From NCBI GenBank assembly GCA_002362105.1, contig DETD01000018.1, positions 1-64,000 of the forward strand: a stretch of 64,000 nt of DNA, written 5' to 3'. Positions 26,085-34,336 of the stretch are shown in pieces. The position numbers and the translations under genes were made by a program. This DNA is from Bacteroidales bacterium UBA3297 (GTDB taxonomy: Bacteria; Bacteroidota; Bacteroidia; Bacteroidales; Paludibacteraceae). Each line of letters begins with the position of its first letter. Positions within the stretch are counted from its first letter, which is position 1. A model generated the notes under the pieces. That model was not told the DNA's origin. It saw only the letters and a list, made by a program, of their open reading frames with translations, and ran no database searches.

Positions 26085-26175
26085 ACCTCGTACCTCGTAC
26101 CTCGTACCTAGTACCTAGCACCTAGTACCTCGTACATATCACCTAGTACTTAGTACTTAGCACCTAGTACCTATT
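26085..26175 (-). repeat. Low-complexity repeat, right block flanking the S23 gene (inverted)
   Basis: Units CACCTCGTAC, CACCTAGTAC and TACTTAGTAC recur here. Their reverse complements are GTACGAGGTG, GTACTAGGTG and similar, the same family as the left block at 25532-25680. The block ends 10 bases before recF. Confidence 0.85.
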
Positions 26176-26185
26176 ATTTAAGCAA

Positions 26186-27277
26186 ATGTATCTAAAGCAC
26201 CTGACGGTAATCAACTACAAAAACATAGGAGAGGCTGATTTGGACCTGTGTCCGAAAATCAACTGCTTCATTGGCAACAACGGCGAGGGGAAAACCAACC
26301 TGCTCGACGCAGTGTACTTTCTGTCGTTCTGCAAAAGCCACAACAACGCGTTCGACAGCCTCAACATCAGGCACGAACAAGAATACGCCATGCTGACCGG
26401 CACTTATGAGAAGACAGCCGACAACCAGCTGGAGATTTCCATCGGAATGAAGCGTAAAGGGCGCAAGGTTCTGAAAAAGAACAAGAAGGAATATGACCGC
26501 CAGGCCGACCACATCGGAGAAATTCCGCTGGTACTGGTCAGTCCGGCCGACCAAGTGCTGATTTTAGGCGGCAGCGAGGAGCGGCGCAAATTTATGGACG
26601 GCGTCATTGCCCAATACGACCACCCCTACCTGAACCACCTGCTGGCATACGGGCGCGCACTGAAACAGCGCAACAGCCTGTTGAAACAGGAATGCACCGA
26701 CGAGAGCCTCTTCGATGTGTTGGAGCAACAGATGGACCTTAGCAGCCAATACCTTTACGACCGTAGGAAAGACTTTGTGGAGCGCTTCACGCCCATCTTC
26801 CAACAGTTCTACAGCTTCATCAGCGAAGATAAGGAGCAAGTCGGTTTCGGCTACACCAGCCACCTGCAAGGCGGCACACCGCTGGCCGAACTGCTACGCA
26901 GCCACCGCCCTACCGACCGCCTGATTGGCTACACGACGAAAGGCTGCCACCGCGACGACCTGGAAATGCGGTTGGGCGAATATCCGCTACGGGGCACTGC
27001 CAGCCAAGGTCAGGCAAAAACCTACCTTATTGCCCTGAAACTGGCCCAATTCGACTTCCTGAGCCGGCTGAACGGCACCCTGCCCATCCTACTCTTCGAC
27101 GACATCTTCGACAAACTGGACGCCGAACGCGTGGAACAACTGGTGGAACTGATGAAACAGGACCGATTCGGACAAACCTTTATTTCGGACACCGACCGCG
27201 AACACATTACCCGCATTCTGGAACAAACCGGCAGCGACTTCAAAATTTGGCATGTGGAGAAGGGAGTTGTTAGGTAA
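26186..27277 (+). CDS. recF: DNA replication and repair protein RecF
   Basis: The 363-residue protein has Walker A GNNGEGKT (residues 30-37), the ABC signature SQGQAK near 273 and Walker B LPILLFDDIFDKLD near 300, with a D-loop acidic pair. RecF is an SMC-like ATPase that binds DNA at single-strand gaps and helps RecO/RecR load RecA. Length is normal. It is followed after 29 bases by a DUF721 gene, a common pairing. dnaN, the usual upstream neighbour in many bacteria, is absent here. The repeat block directly upstream makes the promoter hard to see. Confidence 0.96.
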   Translation: MYLKHLTVINYKNIGEADLDLCPKINCFIGNNGEGKTNLLDAVYFLSFCKSHNNAFDSLNIRHEQEYAMLTGTYEKTADNQLEISIGMKRKGRKVLKKNKKEYDRQADHIGEIPLVLVSPADQVLILGGSEERRKFMDGVIAQYDHPYLNHLLAYGRALKQRNSLLKQECTDESLFDVLEQQMDLSSQYLYDRRKDFVERFTPIFQQFYSFISEDKEQVGFGYTSHLQGGTPLAELLRSHRPTDRLIGYTTKGCHRDDLEMRLGEYPLRGTASQGQAKTYLIALKLAQFDFLSRLNGTLPILLFDDIFDKLDAERVEQLVELMKQDRFGQTFISDTDREHITRILEQTGSDFKIWHVEKGVVR

Positions 27278-27306
27278 GAGGGTGAAAACAACACAAATTT
27301 GACGAT

Positions 27307-27597
27307 ATGAAAAGAACAAATATGGAAATGGCGGGAAACGTGCTGAAACAGTTTCTGGAAAGCTCCACCATCGGCTCGAACATGAGCCAGCAAGAGGCCG
27401 TCGTGCTTTGGCCCAAAGTGGCCGGTGAAGCCATTGCCAAATACACCCAGAACGTAAGCATATACAACGGTACGCTGTTCGTACAACTGAAAAGCAGCAT
27501 TGCCGCCGATGCCATCAGGACCCGGCAACAAGAACTGGTTGAGAAAATGAACCAGGAACTGGGAGCCTCTATTGTGAAAGAAATAAGGACTAGATAA
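27307..27597 (+). CDS. DUF721/DciA-like protein
   Basis: The 96-residue protein has VVLWPKVAGEAIAKYTQNVSIYNGTLFV (split here as VVLWPKVAGEAIAKYTQ and NGTLFVQLKSS), the core of the DUF721 family. The V-W-x-x-V-x-G and G-x-L-x-V-x-x-x-S positions are kept. DUF721 includes DciA, which helps load the replicative helicase in bacteria lacking DnaC. Co-location with recF supports a replication role. A second Met at codon 6 (MEMAGNV) is an alternative start. Confidence 0.88.
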   Translation: MKRTNMEMAGNVLKQFLESSTIGSNMSQQEAVVLWPKVAGEAIAKYTQNVSIYNGTLFVQLKSSIAADAIRTRQQELVEKMNQELGASIVKEIRTR

Positions 27598-27660
27598 GAA
27601 GAAAAACAGAAAAAAAGCAGCCAGCACCAACAGAGAAGCCGAAGAAAGGAAATTTTTTAA

Positions 27661-27668
27661 TAATTTTG
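27661..27668 (+). promoter_or_regulatory. -7 box of the thioesterase gene
   Basis: TAATTTTG matches TAnnTTTG. It lies 68 bases before the start codon at 27736. No clear -33 partner is seen. Confidence 0.5.
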
Positions 27669-27735
27669 CACTTAACAGAGGAATGGAAGTTGTGCCACTA
27701 CCCTGAACAACAACACATAAGAGAAGAAAATAGCG

Positions 27736-28182
27736 ATGGATATAAATGACATTGAAGAATTGAAAGGAATTGAATTCAACCACAAGGTAAAGATACAGAA
27801 ACGCTTTAACGACATCGATATGCTGGGGCACGTAAACAATGCCATACAGCTGGCCTACTTCGACTACGGCAAAGTGGAATATATGAAAAGTCTAGACTTC
27901 GGCATCCAAGACAACGGCGACTTTATTGTGGACGTGAACGTAAACGTAGACTTTCTGGAACAGACCTTCTTCGAAGACGATTTGGAAGTCTGGACGAAAA
28001 TCTACAAAATAGGCCACAAGAGTCTGCGTATGATACAGGTACTGACCGACATCAAGACCGGACACATAAAGACCGTGGGACGCACAACTATGTGCGGATT
28101 CAACCTGAAGACCCAGAAATCGATAGAAATACGAGACGATTGGCGCGAGAAAGTGAACCAATACGAACAATTCAGACCTTAA
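27736..28182 (+). CDS. Hotdog-fold acyl-CoA thioesterase (YbgC/FadM type)
   Basis: The 148-residue protein contains RFNDIDMLGHVNNAIQLAYFDYGKVEYM, given here as NDIDMLGHVNN and FDYGKVEYM. The Asp near residue 31 and the H-V-N-N motif are the catalytic and binding positions of 4-hydroxybenzoyl-CoA-type thioesterases. DVNVNVDFLEQTFFEDD forms the central strand. It should hydrolyse an acyl-CoA in the cytoplasm; the substrate is unknown. It stands alone with its own promoter. Confidence 0.9.
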   Translation: MDINDIEELKGIEFNHKVKIQKRFNDIDMLGHVNNAIQLAYFDYGKVEYMKSLDFGIQDNGDFIVDVNVNVDFLEQTFFEDDLEVWTKIYKIGHKSLRMIQVLTDIKTGHIKTVGRTTMCGFNLKTQKSIEIRDDWREKVNQYEQFRP

Positions 28183-28250
28183 AAAAACAGGGCAACGGAG
28201 AAAAAGACACAAAAATTGTGTTGTTCTGCTGTTCTTGTATTGAAAATTAC

Positions 28251-28258
28251 TATATTTG
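28251..28258 (+). promoter_or_regulatory. -7 box of the small secreted protein gene
   Basis: TATATTTG is an exact TAnnTTTG. RNA would start near 28264, which makes the ATG at 28280 a better start than the one at 28265. Confidence 0.6.
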
Positions 28259-28279
28259 TAAGAAATGAACAACAGCAAT

Positions 28280-28594
28280 ATGAAACAATATATAAGGCAC
28301 ATAATTTCCGTAGCTGTTGTGATGTGCTTGACAACTAGTTCAATTACAGCCAATGCTGCGGGAAGAGAAGACGAGATTCGGGAGACCGAACTGGTCGTCA
28401 ATTACGACAGCGGGCGTCTGACCATAAAGGGCGTGGAAGAGAACACACGCGTAGAGGTGTCGAATATGCTTGGTGTGAAGGTTTTTACAGCTATAACAAC
28501 CAACCAAGACAAGACCGACTTCAACATTTTCTTGCGTAAAGGGCTCTACATTGTCCGTGTAGGTGCGGAAGTAAAACGCATTGTTGTAAAGTGA
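28280..28594 (+). CDS. Small secreted protein consisting of a signal peptide and a T9SS-tail-like domain
   Basis: From the ATG at 28280 the protein has 104 residues (109 from 28265). Residues 1-25 are a signal peptide ending SSITANA. The rest resembles a T9SS C-terminal sorting domain without cargo: RLTIKGVEENTRVEVSNMLG, then GVKVFTA, FNIFLRKGLYIVRVGAEVKR and a final IVVK. Compare IFDVNGRKL and GVYILQIESEEG in the CotH protein at 52868. Either it is a stand-alone domain of that fold or a relic of a larger cargo gene. A strong terminator follows. Function is unknown. Confidence 0.7.
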   Translation: MKQYIRHIISVAVVMCLTTSSITANAAGREDEIRETELVVNYDSGRLTIKGVEENTRVEVSNMLGVKVFTAITTNQDKTDFNIFLRKGLYIVRVGAEVKRIVVK

Positions 28595-28670
28595 AGCCCC
28601 CAAACGAAGGGAGGTAACATGCAAACTACCACCCCATGGTGGAATTTATAATTTAAACAACGAGTAAAGG

Positions 28671-28698
28671 CAGGAGGCAGCAAGCCTCCTGTTTTTTT
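28671..28698 (+). terminator. Rho-independent terminator
   Basis: CAGGAGGC (28671-28678), loop AGCA and GCCTCCTG (28684-28691) are followed by seven T. Confidence 0.9.
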
Positions 28699-28844
28699 AT
28701 GCCCTAATTAATAAGACCATACAAAAAGAACACTATAAAAGAGGTATAGAACAAAATAGAAGCATGTTTTAAAAACATGATAAAAAACACTGCTGAAAAA
28801 CATAAAAAATTCTTGATTTTGTTTTTGGAATTTCAAAAAGTTTG

Positions 28845-28852
28845 TATCTTTG
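28845..28852 (+). promoter_or_regulatory. -7 box of a short non-coding transcript
   Basis: TATCTTTG matches TAnnTTTG. TTTG runs occur upstream at 28818 and 28824, with spacings of 23 and 17 bases that bracket the usual 19-21. No ORF follows before the terminator at 28894-28921. Confidence 0.6.
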
Positions 28853-28857
28853 CAATG

Positions 28858-28921
28858 TGTTTTTCATGGTATTAGATTTAAGGTTAGAAGATTGGAAGTC
28901 GGGAGACTTCCTTCTTTTTTT
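28858..28921 (+). ncRNA. Candidate small RNA of about 64 nt
   Basis: A good -7 box (28845-28852) is followed after about 40 unstructured, AT-rich bases by a near-perfect terminator: GGAAGTC (28894-28900), loop GGGA, GACTTCC (28905-28911), then TTCTTTTTTT. No start codon with a usable ORF lies between. The stretch TATTAGATTTAAGGTTAG in the body looks constrained rather than random. This is the layout of a short independent RNA or an attenuated leader, but the gene downstream runs in the opposite direction. The 5' end is estimated from the promoter. The family is not recognised with certainty. Confidence 0.55.
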
Positions 28922-28947
28922 ATAGCACATCACAAACATATTCAACA

Positions 28948-28984
28948 TAAAAAAAGCGGAAGCCCCCCACAGGACTTCCGCTTT
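28948..28984 (-). terminator. Terminator of the C69/M23 peptidase operon
   Basis: AAAGCGGAAG (28953-28962) pairs with CTTCCGCTTT (28975-28984). On the minus strand a T run follows. It lies about 20 bases past the C69 stop codon. Confidence 0.88.
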
Positions 28985-29005
28985 CCGTATTTTTACACAA
29001 ATGAA

Positions 29006-30664
29006 TCACTTCAACTGTTTACCCTGGAACTCGTCGGGCAGGCGGTAACGGTCACCGGTTTCCTTCACAATCTGCCGATAGAACCAGTCGCTATAGCCTG
29101 GCTGTAGAATAAGTTCGGGAACGCCCTCGCCATTGTCGATAAAACGTCCGTTACGTTCCTTTTTCACAACACCGTCGGTATACTTCACCAGCAGGAACTG
29201 CCCCAACAGTTGCCAGCGTTCTACCGTTGCACGGGCTTTGTTGACCGAATACTCGGTAAGGAAATTAGCCGCATATTCGGGCGATTTACGATAAAGCGAC
29301 TTGGCCGCCTCCTCAATAACATCGAGGTTGTCTTCAAAGTTCTTCTCCACCTCCGACTGCACACGCAAAATGTCTTTCGACATGGCGCCATAACGGTTGT
29401 AGGCCATATTCGACACCCAGTTGAACACCCAGTAGGCAGAATTCCAAGAGAATTTGAGCATCGAGCCGTTGTCCTTACGGAAGCACTCGGGCACCTCGGT
29501 CACACCACAATAAATAGGACAATAAACATTGAAAGTCGCATCGTCGACCCCATACCACAACACGCCACCCACCATATTAGGTAACCACGAGCGCATTTGC
29601 GCCACAAACGAGAACGCGTTTTGCGGGCCAGCGGTAGGCGTTTCGTTAAAATAATAGACGCTGTCGACCGTCCAGACACGCGGAGCAAACCGGTTCGGGA
29701 ATCCGAAAGGCTCAGCCCCCGGATCATTGGTCATCGCCAGAGGTGTTCCCTCGAAATGGTCACGCATCAGGTTTTTAAGCTGGTTGATGGTCAGTTTCGC
29801 CTTCGGCTTCACCCATAGCGGGAGCGGTTTGTTCGACTTACCCTGTATATAGTCGTAATACTGGTCCATATCGTCGGCTATCTTGCGGAAGGCCGACCAG
29901 ACTTTGGCATCGCAGAAGCGGTGAGCCGAGAAAGAAAGCGGATCGTAAGCGTCGGAAAAACTGAATTCAGCATTTCTGCCCTTGAAGTAGCCCTTCTCTC
30001 TAGCGAAAGAGATGACATCTTTCGAGAAACGGCAGTTAGCCCGGTCGTTCAGAGGGAAAGTTGTGATACGCGAGTGGTTGGCGTGTGCGCACACGCAGTC
30101 GTCGGGCACCCGTCGGGCCACCCAGACAGCCCCCTTCACATCAGGCCCCTTACCAATCATCTCAAGAATCCAAACGTTATTAGGGTCGGCAATAGAGAAC
30201 GTCTCACCCTTGCTGCGGTAACCGTATTCGGCAACGAGGTCAGTCATCACACGAATAGCCTCTTCGGCCGTTTTAGAGCGTTGCAGGGTAATATAGATAA
30301 GGTTACCATAGTCGAGCACACCAGTAGTATCGACCAGTTCCTCCCTACCGCCGAATGTAGACTCGGTAATGCAGACCTGGTATTCGTTCATGTTGCCCAG
30401 CACCGCATAGGTGATAGGAGATTCTGAAATAACCCCCTGGTATTTTTTAGTTTCCCAACCGTATATTTTACGTTTGGCGTATTTAGGGTTCTCGGCAGCC
30501 GGATAATACGACAATTCGCCGTACTGGTAGTACGAGTCAACCGAATAGGTACAGAACGTGGACCCGTCGGCCGAGCAAGCCTTGCCCACCATAATGTTAG
30601 TACCCGCATAAGAGAAGTCCGCCACCAGCATGGCGCAACACAAAAGCAACTGTTTTAGTCTCAT
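29006..30664 (-). CDS. C69-family dipeptidase homologue lacking the usual N-terminal nucleophile Cys
   Basis: The 552-residue protein has a signal peptide (residues 1-20) and then GTNIMVGKACSADGST. The family normally begins its mature chain with Cys in C-T-(N/T)-x-x-V-G-K-x-A-S-x-D-G-S, where this Cys is the Ntn nucleophile freed by processing. Here that position is Gly21 (codon GGT), while an extra Cys (C30) occurs nine residues later. Other parts look normal: ITESTFGGRE near 100, SIADPNNVWILEMIGKG near 155, and AHANHSRI near 195. It may be an inactive relative, use another residue, or carry a TGT to GGT change. It follows the M23 peptidase gene by 37 bases on the same strand. Confidence 0.88.
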   Translation of the reverse strand: MRLKQLLLCCAMLVADFSYAGTNIMVGKACSADGSTFCTYSVDSYYQYGELSYYPAAENPKYAKRKIYGWETKKYQGVISESPITYAVLGNMNEYQVCITESTFGGREELVDTTGVLDYGNLIYITLQRSKTAEEAIRVMTDLVAEYGYRSKGETFSIADPNNVWILEMIGKGPDVKGAVWVARRVPDDCVCAHANHSRITTFPLNDRANCRFSKDVISFAREKGYFKGRNAEFSFSDAYDPLSFSAHRFCDAKVWSAFRKIADDMDQYYDYIQGKSNKPLPLWVKPKAKLTINQLKNLMRDHFEGTPLAMTNDPGAEPFGFPNRFAPRVWTVDSVYYFNETPTAGPQNAFSFVAQMRSWLPNMVGGVLWYGVDDATFNVYCPIYCGVTEVPECFRKDNGSMLKFSWNSAYWVFNWVSNMAYNRYGAMSKDILRVQSEVEKNFEDNLDVIEEAAKSLYRKSPEYAANFLTEYSVNKARATVERWQLLGQFLLVKYTDGVVKKERNGRFIDNGEGVPELILQPGYSDWFYRQIVKETGDRYRLPDEFQGKQLK

Positions 30665-30701
30665 AACATCTATGTGTCGATATAGGAACTAATATATAAC
30701 G

Positions 30702-32408
30702 TCAATAATAAATATTTGTATCGAGCACGCCCACATTGCCACAAGCATCGGCAACCTCAACATGGAGGGTGTGCGTACGTCCCTCTTCCAGCCCCAGCTT
30801 TCTCAAGTCGCATGAGATTCGGGACGTTTTAGGGTCGTATTCAAACAGCACCCATTTGCCGTCGATATAGCCATTGTACGACTCAATGCCCGAAAGGTTG
30901 TCACGAATCTTCAGTTTCATGACAGGGAACTGTCTGAGTTTGAGTATGTGTTCGGCACCGATGGTAGGGGCCGTAACGTCTTTATAAACAGCCATACGGC
31001 TCAAGTATTTGGCTTCGCCCACCATATAGCCATTAATGTACTGGGCAGGAATGACACCTGTCACCACATTCTTCGGATTAAGGCGGGCCAGCACATATTT
31101 CGACTTATCGGTCAGGGTGTCGCAATCGATTCTGACCGAGACATCGAACTTACTGTGAATAGGAACAAAATCAGTGCCAAAATCGTATACCCTCGAGAAC
31201 ATATTTTTAACGGTGTCCTGCGAAAAAAAGATTGGGACATCGGTGTAGAGCGCATCGGCCGGGAAATTGAGCAACAAAGTTGGCCGGCTGAACGTATTGT
31301 GCTTGCCCTGTTTCAGCAACTGCGTGTATCCCGTAGGGGCTTCAGGAATGTCTTGTTTCTCACCCCGGATAATAAACGAGAAAGAATCGGTGTTACCAAA
31401 ATCGTCCTCCACCTCAATTGTCACCGGGTAAGACTTACCCTCTTCGTTAATATCGATAACCGCATTACCCACCATATGGGAATAGATAGAGAGCGGATTT
31501 CCCGGTTCTCGGCTGAACTTGACAAAAAACTCCTTCGACAAAGCACGCTGTTTGAAGTCGATTAGCGAATTGACAGCCCGCTTGTCGTCGAACAGGAAAT
31601 TAGCCAGATGTATCTGGGAAATAAGCGTATGATTGAAGAAAAGGCGGTATTTGCGGATGCCGTAGTTGAACCAGGTGTTGTTCATCTTGTCGGAAGCCTT
31701 AACCGCAAGCGACAATTTGCCCCATGCCCTGACAGTGGTACCCTGACGGAGCGTGGTTGCCTTACCGGCATTTGTCGCATATTTTTTTTCGGCAATGCCA
31801 TTCACCTCGCCTTTGCCGGGCACACCATATATCTTTACGCCATATATGGTAGGTTTAACGTTGTCTTGTATGCCAAAAAGGCTGTTGTGCTTGCAAGGGT
31901 TGAGCATAAGTCCGTCAGACGTGCGTCTGATCTCGAAATGGAGGTGGGGGCCAGCCGAACCGCCCGTATTACCAGAAATGGCAAACTGCTGTCCGGCCTT
32001 TACAGGGAACCGGTTAGCGGGAAAATCGAGCGTCACGGCGTAGGCATGGCGCTTATACTGTTCGTTGCGTACCACCGAATCGAGTTCCCCCACAAAACCG
32101 TTCAAATGTCCGTAAAGCGAAGTGGTTCCGTCGGGGTGGTCAATCATCACCATCTTGCCATAGCCAGAAGGCGTAATAACCACATGCGAGATAAAGCCAT
32201 CGGCAAAAGCGTAGACCGGAAGGTTCTCCTTTCCCCCAGTGCGGAAATCCCATCCACCATGGAAGTGGTTAGGGCGGAGTTCAGCGAAAGAGCCCGCGAG
32301 CGTATTCACCTCGGGCAGCGGTAACTCGTACTGAAGAGGAGCGGCCGAAGCAGCACAACCTATACACAAAAAGGAGAGTAAGAGACGATGGAAACGTTTT
32401 AGAATCAT
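30702..32408 (-). CDS. M23 (LytM-type) metallopeptidase, secreted
   Basis: The 568-residue protein has a signal peptide (to about residue 22). The zinc ligands appear as HGGWDF (H50, D54) and GPHLHFEIR (H157, with H155 catalytic); YGHL supplies H101. The catalytic domain ends near 175. The remaining 390 residues, rich in beta strands, contain VTIEVEDDFGNTD, and form Ig-like or accessory domains typical of long Bacteroidota M23 proteins. It should cut peptidoglycan cross-links in the periplasm. The four key residues are present, so it is probably active. It is the first gene of a two-gene operon with the C69 homologue. Confidence 0.92.
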   Translation of the reverse strand: MILKRFHRLLLSFLCIGCAASAAPLQYELPLPEVNTLAGSFAELRPNHFHGGWDFRTGGKENLPVYAFADGFISHVVITPSGYGKMVMIDHPDGTTSLYGHLNGFVGELDSVVRNEQYKRHAYAVTLDFPANRFPVKAGQQFAISGNTGGSAGPHLHFEIRRTSDGLMLNPCKHNSLFGIQDNVKPTIYGVKIYGVPGKGEVNGIAEKKYATNAGKATTLRQGTTVRAWGKLSLAVKASDKMNNTWFNYGIRKYRLFFNHTLISQIHLANFLFDDKRAVNSLIDFKQRALSKEFFVKFSREPGNPLSIYSHMVGNAVIDINEEGKSYPVTIEVEDDFGNTDSFSFIIRGEKQDIPEAPTGYTQLLKQGKHNTFSRPTLLLNFPADALYTDVPIFFSQDTVKNMFSRVYDFGTDFVPIHSKFDVSVRIDCDTLTDKSKYVLARLNPKNVVTGVIPAQYINGYMVGEAKYLSRMAVYKDVTAPTIGAEHILKLRQFPVMKLKIRDNLSGIESYNGYIDGKWVLFEYDPKTSRISCDLRKLGLEEGRTHTLHVEVADACGNVGVLDTNIYY

Positions 32409-32627
32409 TTTTAGAAAGACAAAGAAAGAGGTAGAAAAAGCGCATAAAACATGCTATACAGCAGATTCTCGCCTCTATGTATACATTATAATACAAAATT
32501 ACAGATTAGTTAGGAGAAATGCGAAAGCACGGCACGGTTTTTGGAATACGAAAAGCGAGAGGCAGCACAGCCCAACTTGAATGTCAATTACTACAAATGA
32601 AAATAACATTTTAAACCATATTATTTG

Positions 32628-32635
32628 TATATTTG
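32628..32635 (+). promoter_or_regulatory. -7 box of the DUF1573 operon
   Basis: TATATTTG matches TAnnTTTG, 58 bases upstream of the ATG at 32694. No clean -33 TTTG is visible. Confidence 0.55.
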
Positions 32636-32693
32636 CCAAACCAAGGAGGCATAGTTGCCCGAACCTAGAAAAAAACAAAAAAAAGATAAAGCA

Positions 32694-33092
32694 ATGAAAA
32701 AGATTTTTATGGTTTTCGCCGCACTTATCGCATTCGCAGTAAGCGCAGTAGCAGAAGAAGCAGCATCATTCGCACAGATCAAGCACGACTTCGGAACTTT
32801 CTCAGAGGCAAAGGGTAAGGTTACCCACACCTTCGAGTTCACCAATACATCAAAAGCCCCTATTGTGTTGCAAGACGTAAAGGCAAGTTGTGGCTGTACC
32901 ACCCCAACATGGACAAAAACCCCTGTTGCCCCTGGCGAAAAGGGACAAGTAGAAGTCACCTACAATGCAAAGGGCCGTCCGGGCGCATTCTCAAAGACCA
33001 TCACCGTAACCTCAAACCAGGGTGTAACCCGTTTGATGATTGTGGGAGAAGTTCTCTTGGAAAAAGATGCCAATAAAGAAGAATTAAAGTAA
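32694..33092 (+). CDS. DUF1573 secreted protein, short form
   Basis: The start is the ATG at 32694 (MKKIFMVFAALIAFAV), giving 132 residues with a clear signal peptide; an upstream TTG frame is not needed. The mature protein is one DUF1573 immunoglobulin-like domain: HDFGTFSEAKGKVTHTFEFTN, given as HDFGTF and FEFTN, then VKASCGCTTPTWTKTPVAPG and GRPGAFSKTITVTSN. The CGCTTP motif defines the family. Role is unknown; members are abundant periplasmic or outer-membrane-associated proteins in Bacteroidota. It is a close paralogue of the next gene, which starts 34 bases downstream. Confidence 0.9.
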   Translation: MKKIFMVFAALIAFAVSAVAEEAASFAQIKHDFGTFSEAKGKVTHTFEFTNTSKAPIVLQDVKASCGCTTPTWTKTPVAPGEKGQVEVTYNAKGRPGAFSKTITVTSNQGVTRLMIVGEVLLEKDANKEELK

Positions 33093-33126
33093 TAGAACAG
33101 GAAACAACAAAAAACTCATAACAGAA

Positions 33127-34260
33127 ATGAAAAGAACTGTATGGATGTTTGCTGCAGCACTTGCATGCGGCATGGCAAACATAACAACTGTGAATGCGGC
33201 TGAAGACCCAGCAGCAATCAAAAAAGCAGCAACAGACTCAGCGGCACTCGCACCACAGATTACATTCACAAAAACTTCTCACGACTTCGGAACATTTCCT
33301 GAAGAACGTGGTAAAGTGACCTGTACTTTCACATTCAAGAACACAGGTAAAAGCGACTTGGTCCTCCAGAAAGTTAGAGCAAGCTGCGGTTGTACCACTC
33401 CAAACTGGACCAAAACCCCAATCGCTCCAGGCGATACAGGTTTCGTGACCGCCACTTATAACGCAAGCGGCCGTCCAGGTGCCTTCAACAAGACCATCAC
33501 CGTAACCTCAAACGCAGAAGCAAACCAGCGTTTGACCATCAAGGGTGAGGTTATTCCGAAGGTTAAGACACCAGAAGAGGAATATCCTTCAAACATTGGC
33601 GACTTCCGTTTGAAGACCATGAACGTATATATGCGTACCATCGAGTATCCGACTTCAAAGACCGAGAAGATCCAAGTAATGAACAACAGCGACAAAGAAG
33701 CTGTCATTACTTTCGCCAACGCTCCTAAATACCTTACACTAAAGGCCAATCCAGAAAAGCTGGAGCCTAAGGGCAAAGGTACCATCGAAGTAACCTTCAA
33801 CAGTGAGGCAGCAAACGACTGGGGTGAGATTCTTCCTACCTTCGACGTAGCTATAAACGGCAACATCGAAAAGAACAAGAAGGTGACCGTTCACGCAACC
33901 ATCCGCGAGAACTTTGCCAATATGACAGCAGAAGACAAGGCAAACGCCCCTGTTCTTTCAGTATCGACCTCAAACGACCTTGGCGCAATTGAAAAAGGCG
34001 CAAAGAAGAAGTTCAAACTCACCGTTACCAACAACGGTAAGAGCGAATTGCTCATCCACAAGGTTAAAACCAACAACGACAACGCAAAAGTCGTTTCTTG
34101 GCCAACAAAGGCTATCAAGCCAGGCAAGAAGGCCGACATTGAGTTCCTAATCACAGCTGGCAACTCAAAACCAGGCGACTTCAACTACCGCGCTACCATT
34201 ATTTGTAACGACCCTAACAACTCAACATCAGGCGTAAGCTTGAAGGGCAGTTTCAAATAA
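33127..34260 (+). CDS. DUF1573 secreted protein, long form with three Ig-like domains
   Basis: The 377-residue protein has a signal peptide (to about residue 24). The first domain (about 45-135) carries HDFGTFPEERGKV and ASCGCTTPNWTKTPIAPGD and is nearly identical to the short protein upstream. The second (about 150-260) and third (about 275-377) domains are divergent Ig-like folds. The third has LGAIEKGAKKKFKLTVTNNG, the same start without the CGC motif. Tandem position and high identity in the first domain show a duplication followed by extension or truncation. Function is unknown. Confidence 0.9.
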   Translation: MKRTVWMFAAALACGMANITTVNAAEDPAAIKKAATDSAALAPQITFTKTSHDFGTFPEERGKVTCTFTFKNTGKSDLVLQKVRASCGCTTPNWTKTPIAPGDTGFVTATYNASGRPGAFNKTITVTSNAEANQRLTIKGEVIPKVKTPEEEYPSNIGDFRLKTMNVYMRTIEYPTSKTEKIQVMNNSDKEAVITFANAPKYLTLKANPEKLEPKGKGTIEVTFNSEAANDWGEILPTFDVAINGNIEKNKKVTVHATIRENFANMTAEDKANAPVLSVSTSNDLGAIEKGAKKKFKLTVTNNGKSELLIHKVKTNNDNAKVVSWPTKAIKPGKKADIEFLITAGNSKPGDFNYRATIICNDPNNSTSGVSLKGSFK

Positions 34261-34278
34261 AAACGGCATAACCACTAA

Positions 34279-34318
34279 AAAAGACGGGCACCGCAAAAGC
34301 AGTGCCCGTCTTTTTTTA
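34279..34318 (+). terminator. Rho-independent terminator of the DUF1573 operon
   Basis: GACGGGCAC pairs with GTGCCCGTC across a loop of about 10 bases, with A6 before and T7 after. It could act in both directions. Confidence 0.9.
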
Positions 34319-34336
34319 TTCTATAACCTATGTGAA

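Noticed and set aside
25532..26175. CRISPR or minisatellite-type array around the S23 gene
   Set aside because: Units are about 10 bases, contiguous and irregular, with no spacers.
31608..32324. Plus-strand ORF of 238 codons opposite the M23 peptidase gene
   Set aside because: The minus strand encodes an intact M23 protein with all zinc ligands; the plus translation has no domain and no promoter.
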